Below, one piece after another: positions 1 to 9,182 of a DNA stretch of 54,421 bases. The DNA comes from Ruminococcus sp. AF41-9 (GTDB taxonomy: Bacteria; Bacillota; Clostridia; Lachnospirales; Lachnospiraceae): assembly GCF_003477525.1 (NCBI RefSeq), contig NZ_QUDO01000027.1, positions 1 through 54,421 of the forward strand, read 5' to 3'. The notes under the pieces were generated by a model that had not been told where the DNA came from, did no database searches, and saw only the letters and a program-made list of their open reading frames with translations. Both the position numbers and the translations under genes were made by a program. Within the stretch, counting starts at the first letter, position 1, and every line of letters starts with the position of its first letter.

Positions 1-53
1 ATCCGCAGGAAGTACTTTTTTTATATCTTTCATATCATGATAACACACTACGA

Positions 54-815
54 TCACGCAAATACCGCCTCTACCAGTTTCTGTGTATATTCTTCTTTCG
101 GATCATTAATAATATCATCAGGAATTCCTTTTTCTACTACTTTTCCTTCATACAAAACCAATACTTTATCGCAGAACATCTGAACCAAAGCCAAGTTATG
201 ACAGATAAAAATGAAAGACAGACCATGCTTTTCCTTTAATTCCTTAAGAAGTTCCATAATCTGCTTCTGAATGGTTACATCTAAGGCACTAGTAGCTTCA
301 TCACAAATCAGCACTTTAGGCTCTACTGCCAGTGCTCTGGCAATTGCAGCACGCTGACACTGCCCACCACTTACTTCATGTGGATACCTTTTTGCATATT
401 CTCTGTCAAGTCCACACTGTTCCAGCAGTTCTGCCACCCTTTTGTCTACTTCTTCTTTTTTTACATTACGGTTGCGAAGGCTCTCACCGATTCCATATCC
501 AAGTGTCTTTCTTGGATCAAAGGAACCCACAGGGTTCTGGAAAACCATTTGGATATTTCCATATACTTCCTTCAGCTGGCTTCGTTTTAAATTTGTAATA
601 TCTTTTCCTTCAAATTTCAATGTGCCTTCTGTTATATCAGTCAGACGGGTAATCAGCTTTGCAAGCGTACTTTTACCGGATCCGGATTCCCCTACGATTC
701 CAAGCGTTTCTCCTGCTTTCAGCGAGAAACTTACATCGTCTACCGCTCTAAAAGGTTCTTTACCTCTCTGCGTAAAGATCTTCGTTAAATGTTCTGCCTC
801 TAAAAGTGTACTCAT
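54..815 (-). CDS. ABC importer 1, ATPase E/F subunit (NikE/DppF-like)
   Basis: Cytoplasmic ATPase that would pair with the ATPase encoded just upstream to power a nickel- or dipeptide-type importer. Walker A GESGSGKST is at residues 42-50, the signature VSGGQ at about 148-152 and Walker B VLICDEAT at about 168-175. It is 253 aa and lacks the C-terminal cysteine tail of many OppF/DppF proteins, which is usual for the shorter Nik-type subunits. Its start overlaps the stop of the preceding ATPase by 4 bp, so the two are translationally coupled. It is the last gene of operon 1 within the window; bases 1-53 downstream show nothing. Family is certain; substrate is not. Confidence 0.93.
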   Translation of the reverse strand: MSTLLEAEHLTKIFTQRGKEPFRAVDDVSFSLKAGETLGIVGESGSGKSTLAKLITRLTDITEGTLKFEGKDITNLKRSQLKEVYGNIQMVFQNPVGSFDPRKTLGYGIGESLRNRNVKKEEVDKRVAELLEQCGLDREYAKRYPHEVSGGQCQRAAIARALAVEPKVLICDEATSALDVTIQKQIMELLKELKEKHGLSFIFICHNLALVQMFCDKVLVLYEGKVVEKGIPDDIINDPKEEYTQKLVEAVFA

Positions 816-1606
816 ACTCTGACCTTCCTTTTCAGTTTCGGTACAGCTTCCAGCAGTTTCTTCGTATATGGATCCTGTGGATGATCCAACACAATTTCTG
901 CCGCACCGTATTCAACTGCTTTTCCATTTTTCAGCACCAGCACTGTGTCTGCCATTGCACGTACTACACCAATATCATGCGTTACGATTACAATTGCGGT
1001 TCCAAACAATTCCCTTAATTTAAGCATTTCCTTTACAACCTGACGCTGTACGGATACATCAAGCGCACTGGTTGGTTCATCCGCAAACAAAATCGGTGGA
1101 TTCATAAGCATAGCAATCGCAATACCGGCTCTCTGGTTCATTCCGCCTGACAGTTCAAAAGGATAACTGTCCCATACTCTCTGACTGTCTTTGAAGTTCA
1201 GTTTATCAAACAGTTCCATCGCGCGGCTCTTAGCCTCACTTCTGGTGACTTTTTTATGAGCACACATACTTTCATAAATCTGTTCCCCAATTGTACGGAT
1301 CGGACAGAGAGACGCTCCTGCATCCTGAAAAATCATGCCAATTTTAGCACCTCTGACTTTTCTTTTTTCCTTCTCCGGTATATCCAGAATATTTTCTCCC
1401 ATATATCGGATATCTCCCTTTGTCACAAGACCGTCAGAACCAAGAAGCCCCATTGCAGCTTTGATCAGAGTACTTTTTCCACTGCCGGATTCACCGACAA
1501 GTCCCAATATCTCTCCTGGTTTGAGGGAGAAGTTCACATCATGAACCACAGCTTTCCCGCCAAATGATATCTCCACAGAATCATAGGTCAGTATTTTATT
1601 TTGCAT
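812..1606 (-). CDS. ABC importer 1, ATPase D subunit (NikD/DppD-like)
   Basis: Partner ATPase of importer 1, 264 aa. Walker A GESGSGKST is at 38-46, signature LSGGMNQR at 152-159 and Walker B ILFADEPT at 172-179. The LSGGMNQR variant is typical of NikD/DppD. The protein ends soon after the last core motif (LKRKVRV) and has no cysteine-rich C-terminal extension. It lies 76 bp downstream of the binding-protein gene in the same operon. Confidence 0.93.
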   Translation of the reverse strand: MQNKILTYDSVEISFGGKAVVHDVNFSLKPGEILGLVGESGSGKSTLIKAAMGLLGSDGLVTKGDIRYMGENILDIPEKEKRKVRGAKIGMIFQDAGASLCPIRTIGEQIYESMCAHKKVTRSEAKSRAMELFDKLNFKDSQRVWDSYPFELSGGMNQRAGIAIAMLMNPPILFADEPTSALDVSVQRQVVKEMLKLRELFGTAIVIVTHDIGVVRAMADTVLVLKNGKAVEYGAAEIVLDHPQDPYTKKLLEAVPKLKRKVRV

Positions 1607-1682
1607 TTTTTGTAAACTCCTCCTTGTTTAAACCTCATTTGCTGCATCTGCCGCATAAGAACAATGTTTCTGATTTCTGTCA

Positions 1683-3221
1683 TTAATTAATATCAAGATC
1701 TGCTGTCAATTCGTAATAATCGCAAGGATGTGCAACCAGTCCTGTTACATTAGACTGCATAATCATGCTCATTCTCAGATGAGAGCAAAATACATAGGCA
1801 TTATCATCCAGAACAGTCTGCTGCATCTGAATTCCAAGTTCTGAACGTTTATCTACGTCAAACTCATTTTCCATCTGATCTGCAAGCTCTTCCAGTTTGT
1901 CACTATGATAATGTCCGTTATTGTTTACAGACTCATCAAGTGCACAGGATGTAAAGAAATACTGCGGATCTCCTGTCGGTGCTGTTACCATAGCACTTGC
2001 ATATACATCCCATAATGTAGGATCTTTACGAATTGTATTGTTATCAGATGTACAGTTTACCTGAACATCCATGCCGATTTCTTTTAAAGTAGCCTGTGCT
2101 GATTCTGCGAGAAGAGGAAGCTCCTGGCGGCTTGGATATGTCAGCCAGCGGATTTCCAGTTTCTGTCCGTCTTTTTCACGAATACCATCACCATCAGAAT
2201 CTACCCATCCGGCATCTTCCAGAACCTGTTTTGCACCTTCCGGATCATAACTTTCTGTTGTCAGATTCTCTCCACCAAAAGAGAACGTATCCGGAAACGC
2301 GCCAACTGCCGGGTAACCATATCCATTAAGAAGAACTGATACGAAACTTTCTTTATCAATACCCATCGCAATTGCTTTACGCACTGCCGGGTCAGATGTT
2401 ACAGGGCTTTCAAAGTTCATCCATGCATAGAAAGCACGGCTTGTCGCTGTACTTGAAAATGTAAAATCATCATTTTCAAATAATGGATAACTTGCATATG
2501 CCATACCATAAGCAGCATTAATTTCACCTGCCTGAAGCGCCAGTGCCAGCGTGTCGCCATCAGAAATTGTACGGACCGTAATCTCATCTACATTGACATC
2601 CCCGTTCCAGTAATTTTCATTCTTTACAAGATTCAGATGATCATCTGTTACCAGATCTGTCGCTACATATGGGCCTGTTCCAATTACAATACCATTGTCT
2701 GTGATTCCGGCCTCTGTATCAATAATACAGCCATATGGATCACTGAGATAATTTATTAATGCCGGTTTCGGCTCTGTTGTCTTTATGGTAATTGTATTTC
2801 CATCTGCCTCAATACTGTCAATACAAAGATCTCCGGCAGCACGTTCATTATTTGCGATCAGACCTTCCAGAGATTCCTTTACAGCTTCTCCGTCACAGGC
2901 ACGTCCATTAGAAAAAACAACGCCATCATTTAATGTGATTTTCCATGTCAGCTCATCTACGTTTTCGTACTCTTTTGCAACCCATGGTTCGATTTCCATT
3001 GTATCTGAATAACGGAAAAGAGTTTCTCCAACGCCATAACGGATACACGCCCATCCTGCATAAGTATTCTGCGGGTTAATATCCGCCTCTTCATTCTCCG
3101 CATTAAAAGTAGTATCACCAAATACGAATATCTTTTTGTCAGCAGCCAGTGTTGGCACAGCTGTCGCTCCAACAATCATTCCCATAGCGATTGCCATTGC
3201 TAAAATTTTTTTTGCTCTCAT
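1683..3221 (-). CDS. ABC importer 1, family 5 substrate-binding protein (NikA-like)
   Basis: Extracytoplasmic solute-binding protein of the nickel/peptide family (SBP_bac_5): GTGPY, the NENYWNG block and the DPAVRKAIAMGIDKE helix are visible. I place the start at MRAKKILA, 27 nt inside the longest frame, because a GGAGG lies 8 nt before it and the upstream part would run through a hairpin (3248-3285). The signal peptide ends PTLAA and has no lipobox cysteine, so it seems to be released or held otherwise than by lipid. It resembles the binding protein of operon 3 (16953-18491) more than those of operons 2 and 4, including the RYG-GETL block near the mature N-terminus. Ligand (metal complex or peptide) cannot be read from sequence. 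Confidence 0.9.
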   Translation of the reverse strand: MRAKKILAMAIAMGMIVGATAVPTLAADKKIFVFGDTTFNAENEEADINPQNTYAGWACIRYGVGETLFRYSDTMEIEPWVAKEYENVDELTWKITLNDGVVFSNGRACDGEAVKESLEGLIANNERAAGDLCIDSIEADGNTITIKTTEPKPALINYLSDPYGCIIDTEAGITDNGIVIGTGPYVATDLVTDDHLNLVKNENYWNGDVNVDEITVRTISDGDTLALALQAGEINAAYGMAYASYPLFENDDFTFSSTATSRAFYAWMNFESPVTSDPAVRKAIAMGIDKESFVSVLLNGYGYPAVGAFPDTFSFGGENLTTESYDPEGAKQVLEDAGWVDSDGDGIREKDGQKLEIRWLTYPSRQELPLLAESAQATLKEIGMDVQVNCTSDNNTIRKDPTLWDVYASAMVTAPTGDPQYFFTSCALDESVNNNGHYHSDKLEELADQMENEFDVDKRSELGIQMQQTVLDDNAYVFCSHLRMSMIMQSNVTGLVAHPCDYYELTADLDIN

Positions 3222-3247
3222 TTGTAATCCTCCTTCTTTTATGTTCA

Positions 3248-3285
3248 AACTCTTGTGTACCGGCTGTCAGTACACTATAAGAGTT
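3248..3285 (-). other. Hairpin directly upstream of binding-protein gene 1
   Basis: The minus strand reads AACTCTT, then TGTAC, a 9-nt loop, GTACA and AAGAGTT: two nested perfect stems in the 82-bp gap between permease C and the binding-protein gene. There is no T-run after it, so it is more likely an mRNA-stability or processing hairpin than a terminator. Confidence 0.5.
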
Positions 3286-3303
3286 AGCCACCATTATCAA
3301 ATA

Positions 3304-4176
3304 TCATCCTTGTGAACGTGTATTTTTCGGATCCAGATAATCTCGAATCGTATCTCCAAGCAGATTAAAAATTACCACTGATACAAAGATTGCGATTCCA
3401 GGTGATAATACAACCCATGGATATGTCTGGATCATACTGCGTCCACTACTCATCATACTTCCCCACTCTGCCATAGGAATCTGTGCACCCAGACCGAGGA
3501 ATGACAACCCTGCCAGTTCCATCATCATGGTACCAATATCCAGCATAGCGGTTACCAGAACAGGTCCCAGCATATTCGGAAGAACATGCCTTATCATTAT
3601 CTGACCTGAATTGTCACCAGCCAGCAACGCAGCATGAATGTATGGTTCATTTTTCAGTGCCAGTGTCTGACTTCTTGCAATACGCGAATATTTCGGCCAG
3701 CTGATTACTGCCAATGCTATAATTGCATTCTGAATACCGCCGCCAAGAATAGCTGCGATTGCCATTGCAAAAACAAGTCCCGGAAAAGCAAGACAGACAT
3801 CTGAGATTCTCATCATAACAGAATCCATCACCCCTCCGTAATAACCACTACATACACCCACTACTGTTCCAAATACAGAAATTACTGCCACAAGAATAAA
3901 TGTTGAAAAAATACTTGCACGCGCACCACTGATCACTCTGGACAACATATCTCTTCCATATGTATCTGTTCCCATAGGGTGCTGCAGACTCGGCGGCTGC
4001 AGGGCACTTGCCAGATCCTGTGCATAAGGATCATATGGACATAGCTGATCTGAAAAAACCGCAAGTATTACAAGTCCTATCGCCAAAACAAGAAAAACAA
4101 TTAACTTGGTTTTAATATGACTTTTCTTTATTTTCTGTACTCGCACGGTTACGTCTTTGTTCTGCTTTTCACTCAT
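3304..4176 (-). CDS. ABC importer 1, permease C (NikC/DppC-like)
   Basis: Second membrane permease of importer 1, about 290 aa from the start at MSEKQNKD. That start overlaps the stop of permease B by 4 bp (ATGA) and is preferred over the longer frame, which would run about 90 nt back into permease B. The N-terminal cytoplasmic lead is followed by one membrane helix and the conserved HPMGTDTYGRDMLSRV segment of DppC/NikC proteins, then the BPD_transp_1 helices with the coupling loop near AALLAGDNSGQIMIRHVLPN. It ends DYLDPKN as this subfamily does. Confidence 0.93.
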   Translation of the reverse strand: MSEKQNKDVTVRVQKIKKSHIKTKLIVFLVLAIGLVILAVFSDQLCPYDPYAQDLASALQPPSLQHPMGTDTYGRDMLSRVISGARASIFSTFILVAVISVFGTVVGVCSGYYGGVMDSVMMRISDVCLAFPGLVFAMAIAAILGGGIQNAIIALAVISWPKYSRIARSQTLALKNEPYIHAALLAGDNSGQIMIRHVLPNMLGPVLVTAMLDIGTMMMELAGLSFLGLGAQIPMAEWGSMMSSGRSMIQTYPWVVLSPGIAIFVSVVIFNLLGDTIRDYLDPKNTRSQG

Positions 4177-5117
4177 TGTTTTACACCTCCCAGACGAATT
4201 CTTGGATCCAGGAATCGATATGACAAATCCGTAAGCAGATTTACCAGAACATAGATAATCGCCATCCACATAACATATGCCTGAATAATCGGATAATCAC
4301 GCATGGAAATAGCATCTACTGCCATTTTTCCAACACCATCCCACATAAAGATTGATTCTACAATTGCAGTTCCTCCAAGCAGGTTACCTACTGACAGCAT
4401 CAATAACGTAATAACTGTTACCAGAGAAGCTTTCATAACGCTTTTCCAAAGAGTAACAGAAAATTTCACACCTCTTGCTTTCGCTCCTGCCACATAGTCC
4501 TTGCTCAATTCATCCAGAACTGTAGCACGAACCTGTCGAAGATATTTTGCCGACATCGCTATTGCCAAAGTAATCGCCGGCATCGCCACACTCTTTAAAC
4601 TTACTTCCTTCGCAATAACCGGGAAAATTCTAAGCTTAATCGACAGGAAATACATCAGCAGCAATGACACAAAAAAATTAGGAAGGCTGTTCCCTATAAA
4701 GCTGCACAAACGAATCAGATAATCTATAATCGAATTCTGCTTTATCGCTGACAAAATTCCCAGAGGAATAGATATAATGATTGTAAGCAGAATAGATGTA
4801 GCTGTAAGAAGTAATGTAGCCGGAAGTTTCGATATAAACGTATCAAAAACCGAAAAGCCTGATACATAGCTGTTTCCCATATCTCCACGAAGCAGTTTTC
4901 CAAGCCAGACAAAATACTGAGTCAGAAATGGTTTGTCCAGTCCCAGCTGTTCTCGTGCTGCATTTAACGTATCTTCCGATACAACCTGCCCTGTATTCTC
5001 CATTTTTTGCGTTACAACATCACTTCCGGCAATTCGCATCATGCCATAGGAAAGAAAGGTAATCGCAAACAAAATGGGAATCAGTTGAAGCAGACGTCTT
5101 AACGCATATTTTTTCAT
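4173..5117 (-). CDS. ABC importer 1, permease B (NikB/DppB-like)
   Basis: First permease and first gene of operon 1, 314 aa. It starts MKKYALRRLLQLIPILF, has the LGLDKPFLTQYFVWL periplasmic segment, six predicted membrane helices, the coupling loop around DYVAGAKARGV and the terminal LDPRIRLG signature. The gene begins about 130 nt after the promoter/operator at 5253-5298, so it has a leader with a 7-bp hairpin (GTAATAT/ATATTAC, near 5168-5191). Confidence 0.93.
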   Translation of the reverse strand: MKKYALRRLLQLIPILFAITFLSYGMMRIAGSDVVTQKMENTGQVVSEDTLNAAREQLGLDKPFLTQYFVWLGKLLRGDMGNSYVSGFSVFDTFISKLPATLLLTATSILLTIIISIPLGILSAIKQNSIIDYLIRLCSFIGNSLPNFFVSLLLMYFLSIKLRIFPVIAKEVSLKSVAMPAITLAIAMSAKYLRQVRATVLDELSKDYVAGAKARGVKFSVTLWKSVMKASLVTVITLLMLSVGNLLGGTAIVESIFMWDGVGKMAVDAISMRDYPIIQAYVMWMAIIYVLVNLLTDLSYRFLDPRIRLGGVKQ

Positions 5118-5252
5118 TTGATTATCTCCATCTTATAATTTTATTACTGCCCACTTCACTTTCAGTAATATTTTTCACAGGATATTACAAATATTAAATG
5201 AACAGTAGCCTGATTTTGTTCTGGAATTATTAATCCCAAATATCCGATTGAC

Positions 5253-5298
5253 AGTCTAGCAAAAACAAGAACAGCTCACAACCCACCCCAGGGGTTAT
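5253..5298 (-). promoter_or_regulatory. Operator/promoter site 1 of the ATATCCCC-N6-GGGTTGT regulon
   Basis: On the minus strand ATAACCCC-N6-GGGTTGT occupies 5298 to 5278. The TTGTGA -35 box (5276-5281) overlaps its end; a 17-bp spacer leads to TAGACT (5253-5258) as -10. It sits between the LysR gene at 5397 and permease B1. The same block also forms an AGCTCA/TGAGCT-flanked stem-loop, so a second role as terminator of the LysR transcript is possible. Confidence 0.6.
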
Positions 5299-5396
5299 GA
5301 GCTATTCTTATTTTGCATAGCTTTTGCTGTTTTCGGAATATCATTTAATACACCAAAATATGTCTGCCTCTCTCTGATAATCAGTATGCTTTTGTT

Positions 5397-6317
5397 TCAT
5401 TCATTTGTTTTGTAATTCGGAAGTCTCTCTTTTAAAAATTCCAGAAACTCTTCTATGCTCTCATCTATTTTCTCACCCTTATGGAGAATATATCCAAAAA
5501 TAACCTTATTATTCCCCAACTCCACTGGTATTCCCGGTGTAGTCCCAATCTTATTTTCTGAGAGATAACTTCCGCTCATATTTGAAACCTTGCTGTTCTT
5601 AAGCATCTTTTCCATAATATAATCGCTGTTCGTCAGTACAGAAATGTCAATATCTTTCCATTGAAATGCTTCTTCCTTCACTGCGCCAATATCAAAAAAC
5701 TCGTCCTGATAATTCTGTATGAAACGGATTCCTTCCAGATCCTCCAGATTCGCACTTGCCTTACCGGAATCGTAAAGTTCTGTCAAACGTCCCGGGTACA
5801 GAATCAGATTTGTTTCATACATAGGTACAAACTGTATTTTATTCTTCGCAAGTTCGTGTAGGAAATTCTCTTTCTGGTGGCTTAAGATATATACGAATCC
5901 AATATCATCCATATAATCTCTGACTCGTTCCATCACACTGCGTACACCGGCTGTTGTCAGTTGAAAATGGTAGTTTTTTTCAAACGTCACATTATAAAAA
6001 TCCACAAACTGGTCGGCAAACCAGGAACTTGGATTCAAAGAAATCCGAATCCATTTCGTCATTCCACGGGATGCCATATTCTCAAGAACATCTATCTCAT
6101 TTATAATTTTCGTTGCATACTGATAAACTTTCTTTCCCTGCACCGTCAGACGGATTCCCCTTGGAAGTCGCTCGAAAAGCTGCATTCCAAGTGTATCTTC
6201 CAGACCTTTGATTATCTTGCTGACACTCGGCTGTGTTGAATACAAATTTTTTGCCGCCTCACTGAACGACCCGGTCTGCGCACATACCACGAAATACTGT
6301 AACTGTTTTAAATCCAT
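5397..6317 (-). CDS. LysR-family regulator 1
   Basis: 306 aa. The N-terminal winged helix-turn-helix (MDLKQLQYFVVCAQTGSFSE, then TQPSVSKIIKGLE) is canonical for LysR; the rest is a periplasmic-binding-like effector domain. It is a close relative of the second LysR (13041-13952): both have NPSSWFAD/HPSSWFAD around residue 97 and NSDYI near 227. It is transcribed toward operon 1 and lies immediately before operator site 1, so it is the best candidate for controlling that promoter. No copy of the operator motif precedes the LysR gene itself. Its ligand is unknown. Confidence 0.92.
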   Translation of the reverse strand: MDLKQLQYFVVCAQTGSFSEAAKNLYSTQPSVSKIIKGLEDTLGMQLFERLPRGIRLTVQGKKVYQYATKIINEIDVLENMASRGMTKWIRISLNPSSWFADQFVDFYNVTFEKNYHFQLTTAGVRSVMERVRDYMDDIGFVYILSHQKENFLHELAKNKIQFVPMYETNLILYPGRLTELYDSGKASANLEDLEGIRFIQNYQDEFFDIGAVKEEAFQWKDIDISVLTNSDYIMEKMLKNSKVSNMSGSYLSENKIGTTPGIPVELGNNKVIFGYILHKGEKIDESIEEFLEFLKERLPNYKTNE

Positions 6318-6493
6318 TAAAATAGGCTCTCTTTCTGTTTTATTTTAGATTCTCCCATAAGTCATAATGAATACTCTCTCCTTTTTGTTATATCATCTTT
6401 CTACATATTATACATTAAATATTTCCATTCATCAAAAGAGAATTTTCCTCGTTACTGGATGTGAAGTAAACGGTAATTTTCCATAAATGAAGA

Positions 6494-6513
6494 AAGACTC
6501 CCGCAGGAGTCTT
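6494..6513 (-). terminator. Terminator after the ferredoxin gene
   Basis: Perfect 8-bp stem AAGACTCC / GGAGTCTT with a 4-nt loop followed on the minus strand by TCTTCATT, 66 nt after the ferredoxin stop. It separates the ferredoxin from LysR 1. Confidence 0.7.
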
Positions 6514-6579
6514 CCGAATCATGGTTTTCTCAAATTCCCATGATGATTTTTCCATATTTCAGTTATATATTCAGAATTT

Positions 6580-6960
6580 TTACTCTTCTACGACTTCAAG
6601 TACATCCATTGGACAGGCTTTTGCACAGATACCACAGGCAATGCACTTAGATGCCGGATTACCTTCAGTCTTTACGATCAGACCGAACGGACAGGCTTCA
6701 GCACATTTGCCACAGCCGGTACATTTCTTCTTATTGATCATGTACACGCCCTTTGCATTCTGGGTAATTGCACCTTCCGGACAGACTTCAGCGCATTTAC
6801 CACACTGTGGACATGCCATTGGGCGAACCGTCTTTTTTTCTGTAATCTCAAGGCATGCTTTACCTGGATCAAACTCCTTATAAAATGCCTCAGAACATGC
6901 ACGTACACATTCCAGACAAGCCATACAGGTACTACCTTTTTTTACTTTAAGTTTCTTCAT
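6580..6960 (-). CDS. Polyferredoxin with four 4Fe-4S motifs
   Basis: 126-aa soluble electron carrier. Four cysteine quartets are visible: CMACLECVRAC (12-22), CPQCGKCAEVC (50-60), CTGCGKCAEAC and CIACGICAKAC, each completed by a following proline-type cysteine pattern. The layout resembles CooF/HycB-type electron-transfer subunits, which feed CO dehydrogenase or hydrogenase. No such enzyme is in the window, so the partner is unknown. Its start has GCGGAGGA upstream and a promoter of its own. It lies between importer operon 2 and LysR 1. Confidence 0.9.
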   Translation of the reverse strand: MKKLKVKKGSTCMACLECVRACSEAFYKEFDPGKACLEITEKKTVRPMACPQCGKCAEVCPEGAITQNAKGVYMINKKKCTGCGKCAEACPFGLIVKTEGNPASKCIACGICAKACPMDVLEVVEE

Positions 6961-6990
6961 GATTTAATCCTCCGCGTTCTTTTTTTTATT

Positions 6991-7019
6991 ATTTTAACAT
7001 TAACGAGAAAAATTCTCAA
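6991..7019 (-). promoter_or_regulatory. Promoter of the polyferredoxin gene
   Basis: Minus strand TTGAGA (7019-7014), 17-bp spacer, TAAAAT (6996-6991), about 30 nt before the start codon. This suggests the ferredoxin is transcribed independently of operon 2. Confidence 0.5.
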
Positions 7020-7217
7020 TCAAAACGCACCATAAAAATCCATTTTATTTTTATAACACATCCAGCATCCGACAAACAATACTGCCGCACAGAACCACGA
7101 GAGCGGATATACTGTTACTACAGCCTGAATCGTGTGTGACCTGATAATCAAGGCTTTCAGAATAATAATGCGAAAACCACATAAGCAGACAATTTCAGCA
7201 TAGAAAAAGGAAAGCAT
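7020..7217 (-). pseudogene. Possible C-terminal remnant of a MATE-type membrane transporter
   Basis: 65 codons encoding a hydrophobic peptide. The segment VTVYPLSWFCAAVLFVG followed by a basic tail resembles the last helix of MATE efflux proteins, and codon use looks like coding DNA. No ribosome site and no upstream MATE sequence are present, since the importer-2 ATPase ends 39 bp before it. I read it as the tail of a lost gene; it could also be a small membrane protein. Similarity is from memory of the family only. Confidence 0.3.
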
Positions 7218-7255
7218 ACAAAAATAATATGATTTCCTTTTTTCTGATCTAAAAT

Positions 7256-8140
7256 CTATATTCTTACTTTATGCCCTGAAGATATTTCTTTCCATTCTTC
7301 TCCTAAAGGCTGTGTATCATCATACTCTATAAGCTTTCGTTTACGTTCCGCCAGCGGATCTGGAATATGTATTGCTGAAAGCAAAGCTTTTGTATACGGA
7401 TGAATAGGATTTTTAAAAAGCTCTTTTGTAGGTGCCATTTCAACCAGCTTTCCGTCTTTCATCACACCTACTGTATCACTCAAAAAATGTACCATAGATA
7501 AATCATGAGCGATAAAAAGGAAAGAAAACTTTTTTTCTTCCTGAAGTTTTTTGAAAAGCATGACTATCTGTGCCTGAATGGAAATATCAAGAGATGCAAT
7601 TGGCTCATCTGCAATAATCAGGCGAGGTTCCATCAGAAGGCTTCTTCCAATCGCAACTCTCTGCCTCTGCCCACCAGAAAGCTCTGCCGGTTTTTTTGAA
7701 AGAATGCTCTCATCCAGTCCTGTTTCATTAAGAATTTCCTTCAATTTTCTTTCAAGCAATTCTTTATCTCGAATCTTACGACTGATTTTTACAGGCTCCA
7801 ACATAATTTTTTTGATATTCATCCTTGGATTTAATGCCGCTCCTGAGTCCTGAAAAATCATTTGAATTTCTGTCTGCATTTTTTTCCAGATTTCAGAAGA
7901 ATTTTTCTTCTCCGGTACCCTTTGCCCCTGGTAAAAAATTTCTCCACCTGTAGGATGATAGATTCCTGCCAAAGTCCTGGCAGTTGTAGACTTCCCACAT
8001 CCGGTTTCTCCTACTAATGCCATGATTTCCCCTTCCCGGATTCCAAAGGAAACATCATCTACCGCATGAATTGTGTAGTTTGAATTAATTTTGAAGTACT
8101 GTTTCAGATTTTTTGCTTCTATGATCATATTATCGTTCAT
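7256..8140 (-). CDS. ABC importer 2, ATPase F subunit (OppF/DppF-like)
   Basis: 294 aa. Walker A GETGCGKST is at 44-52, LSGGQRQR at 154-161 and Walker B LIIADEPI at 174-181, the last with isoleucine where threonine is usual. The C-terminal region (HIPDPLAERKRKL) follows the Opp/Dpp pattern but lacks the cysteine cluster. It overlaps the upstream ATPase gene by 11 bp and is the last gene of importer operon 2. Confidence 0.92.
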   Translation of the reverse strand: MNDNMIIEAKNLKQYFKINSNYTIHAVDDVSFGIREGEIMALVGETGCGKSTTARTLAGIYHPTGGEIFYQGQRVPEKKNSSEIWKKMQTEIQMIFQDSGAALNPRMNIKKIMLEPVKISRKIRDKELLERKLKEILNETGLDESILSKKPAELSGGQRQRVAIGRSLLMEPRLIIADEPIASLDISIQAQIVMLFKKLQEEKKFSFLFIAHDLSMVHFLSDTVGVMKDGKLVEMAPTKELFKNPIHPYTKALLSAIHIPDPLAERKRKLIEYDDTQPLGEEWKEISSGHKVRI

Positions 8141-9173
8141 CTGATTTCTCCTTCATACAACCGGATTTTTCATTCAGGAAAGAAGGTCTTTCTACCTTAG
8201 GTGCACGTCTATCCAACAACCATGTTGCCGCATAATGAGTATCACTCACCTGAAACATAGGTGGCTCTTTTTCATAATCAATAGCAAGAGCCCAGGGATT
8301 CCGGATTGCAAAAGCATCTCCCGGTGGAGGATTTAAAAGAGATGGCGGCATCCCCGGAATAGGATTTAGCGAACCTTCGTCACTGGCAAAAACCGGAAGC
8401 GATGAAAGAAGTCCCCATGTATAAGGATGCCTTGGATCATAATAAATATCTTCTGCTGTTCCAATCTCTATGATTTTTCCGGCATACATCACCGCAACTC
8501 TATCTGCAATACGGGCAACTGCACCCAGATCATGGGATACAAATACAATACTGATACCGATTTTTTCTCTCAATTCCAGAAGAAGATCCAGAATCTTTGC
8601 CTCCACTGTTACGTCCAATGCTGTCGTTGCCTCATCAGCAAAAAGAAGTTTCGGTTCACAGGCCAATGCAATTGCGAGCACACATCTCTGGCGCATTCCA
8701 CCAGAAAAAAAATGTGGCTGAAAATCATATCTTTGTTCTGCATCTGGTATTCCTACAAGTTTCAGCATCTCAATCGCTCTTTTTCGTGCTTCTTCCTTTG
8801 ATACCTTCTGATTTTTGATAATGGCCTCTGTAATCTGCCTGCCCACCGGTATTGTAGGATTTAATGTCAGCATAGGATCCTGAAAAACCATGCTTACTGT
8901 ATTTCCGCATAATTTTTCCATCTTTTTTCTTTTATAAGACGTAATATTTTCTCCGCAAAGAATAATCTCTCCGCTTTTTATTCTGGCATTTGGAGGGAGA
9001 AGCTTCATCACACTGCGGCACATCACTGTTTTTCCACATCCGGATTCACCTACAATGCAAAGAATCTCACCTTTTTTGACAGACAGATTCACATTTCGGA
9101 CGGCCTGTACCTCGCCGTCCGATGTGTTAAAACTTATCGAATAGTTTTTTAATTCTAAAACTGTTTCCTGCAT
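8130..9173 (-). CDS. ABC importer 2, ATPase D subunit (OppD/DppD-like)
   Basis: 347 aa. Walker A GESGCGKT starts at 42, with FSGGMRQR and LLFADEATTALDV further on. The C-terminal extension has the normal Opp/Dpp outline (PPGDAFAIRNPWALAIDYEKEPP) but each cysteine that normally binds an Fe-S cluster in OppD/DppD has been replaced (D, N, D/Y positions). The protein should therefore lack that cluster, unlike the ATPase of operon 3. It starts 9 bp after the binding-protein stop. Confidence 0.92.
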   Translation of the reverse strand: MQETVLELKNYSISFNTSDGEVQAVRNVNLSVKKGEILCIVGESGCGKTVMCRSVMKLLPPNARIKSGEIILCGENITSYKRKKMEKLCGNTVSMVFQDPMLTLNPTIPVGRQITEAIIKNQKVSKEEARKRAIEMLKLVGIPDAEQRYDFQPHFFSGGMRQRCVLAIALACEPKLLFADEATTALDVTVEAKILDLLLELREKIGISIVFVSHDLGAVARIADRVAVMYAGKIIEIGTAEDIYYDPRHPYTWGLLSSLPVFASDEGSLNPIPGMPPSLLNPPPGDAFAIRNPWALAIDYEKEPPMFQVSDTHYAATWLLDRRAPKVERPSFLNEKSGCMKEKSDER

Positions 9174-9182
9174 GATTTTTCC

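Noticed and set aside
5261..5315. Pure intrinsic terminator of LysR 1 instead of operator site 1
   Set aside because: The stem-loop is real, but the 21-bp layout and -10 distance equal those of the three other sites, so a promoter/operator reading explains more. Both may hold.
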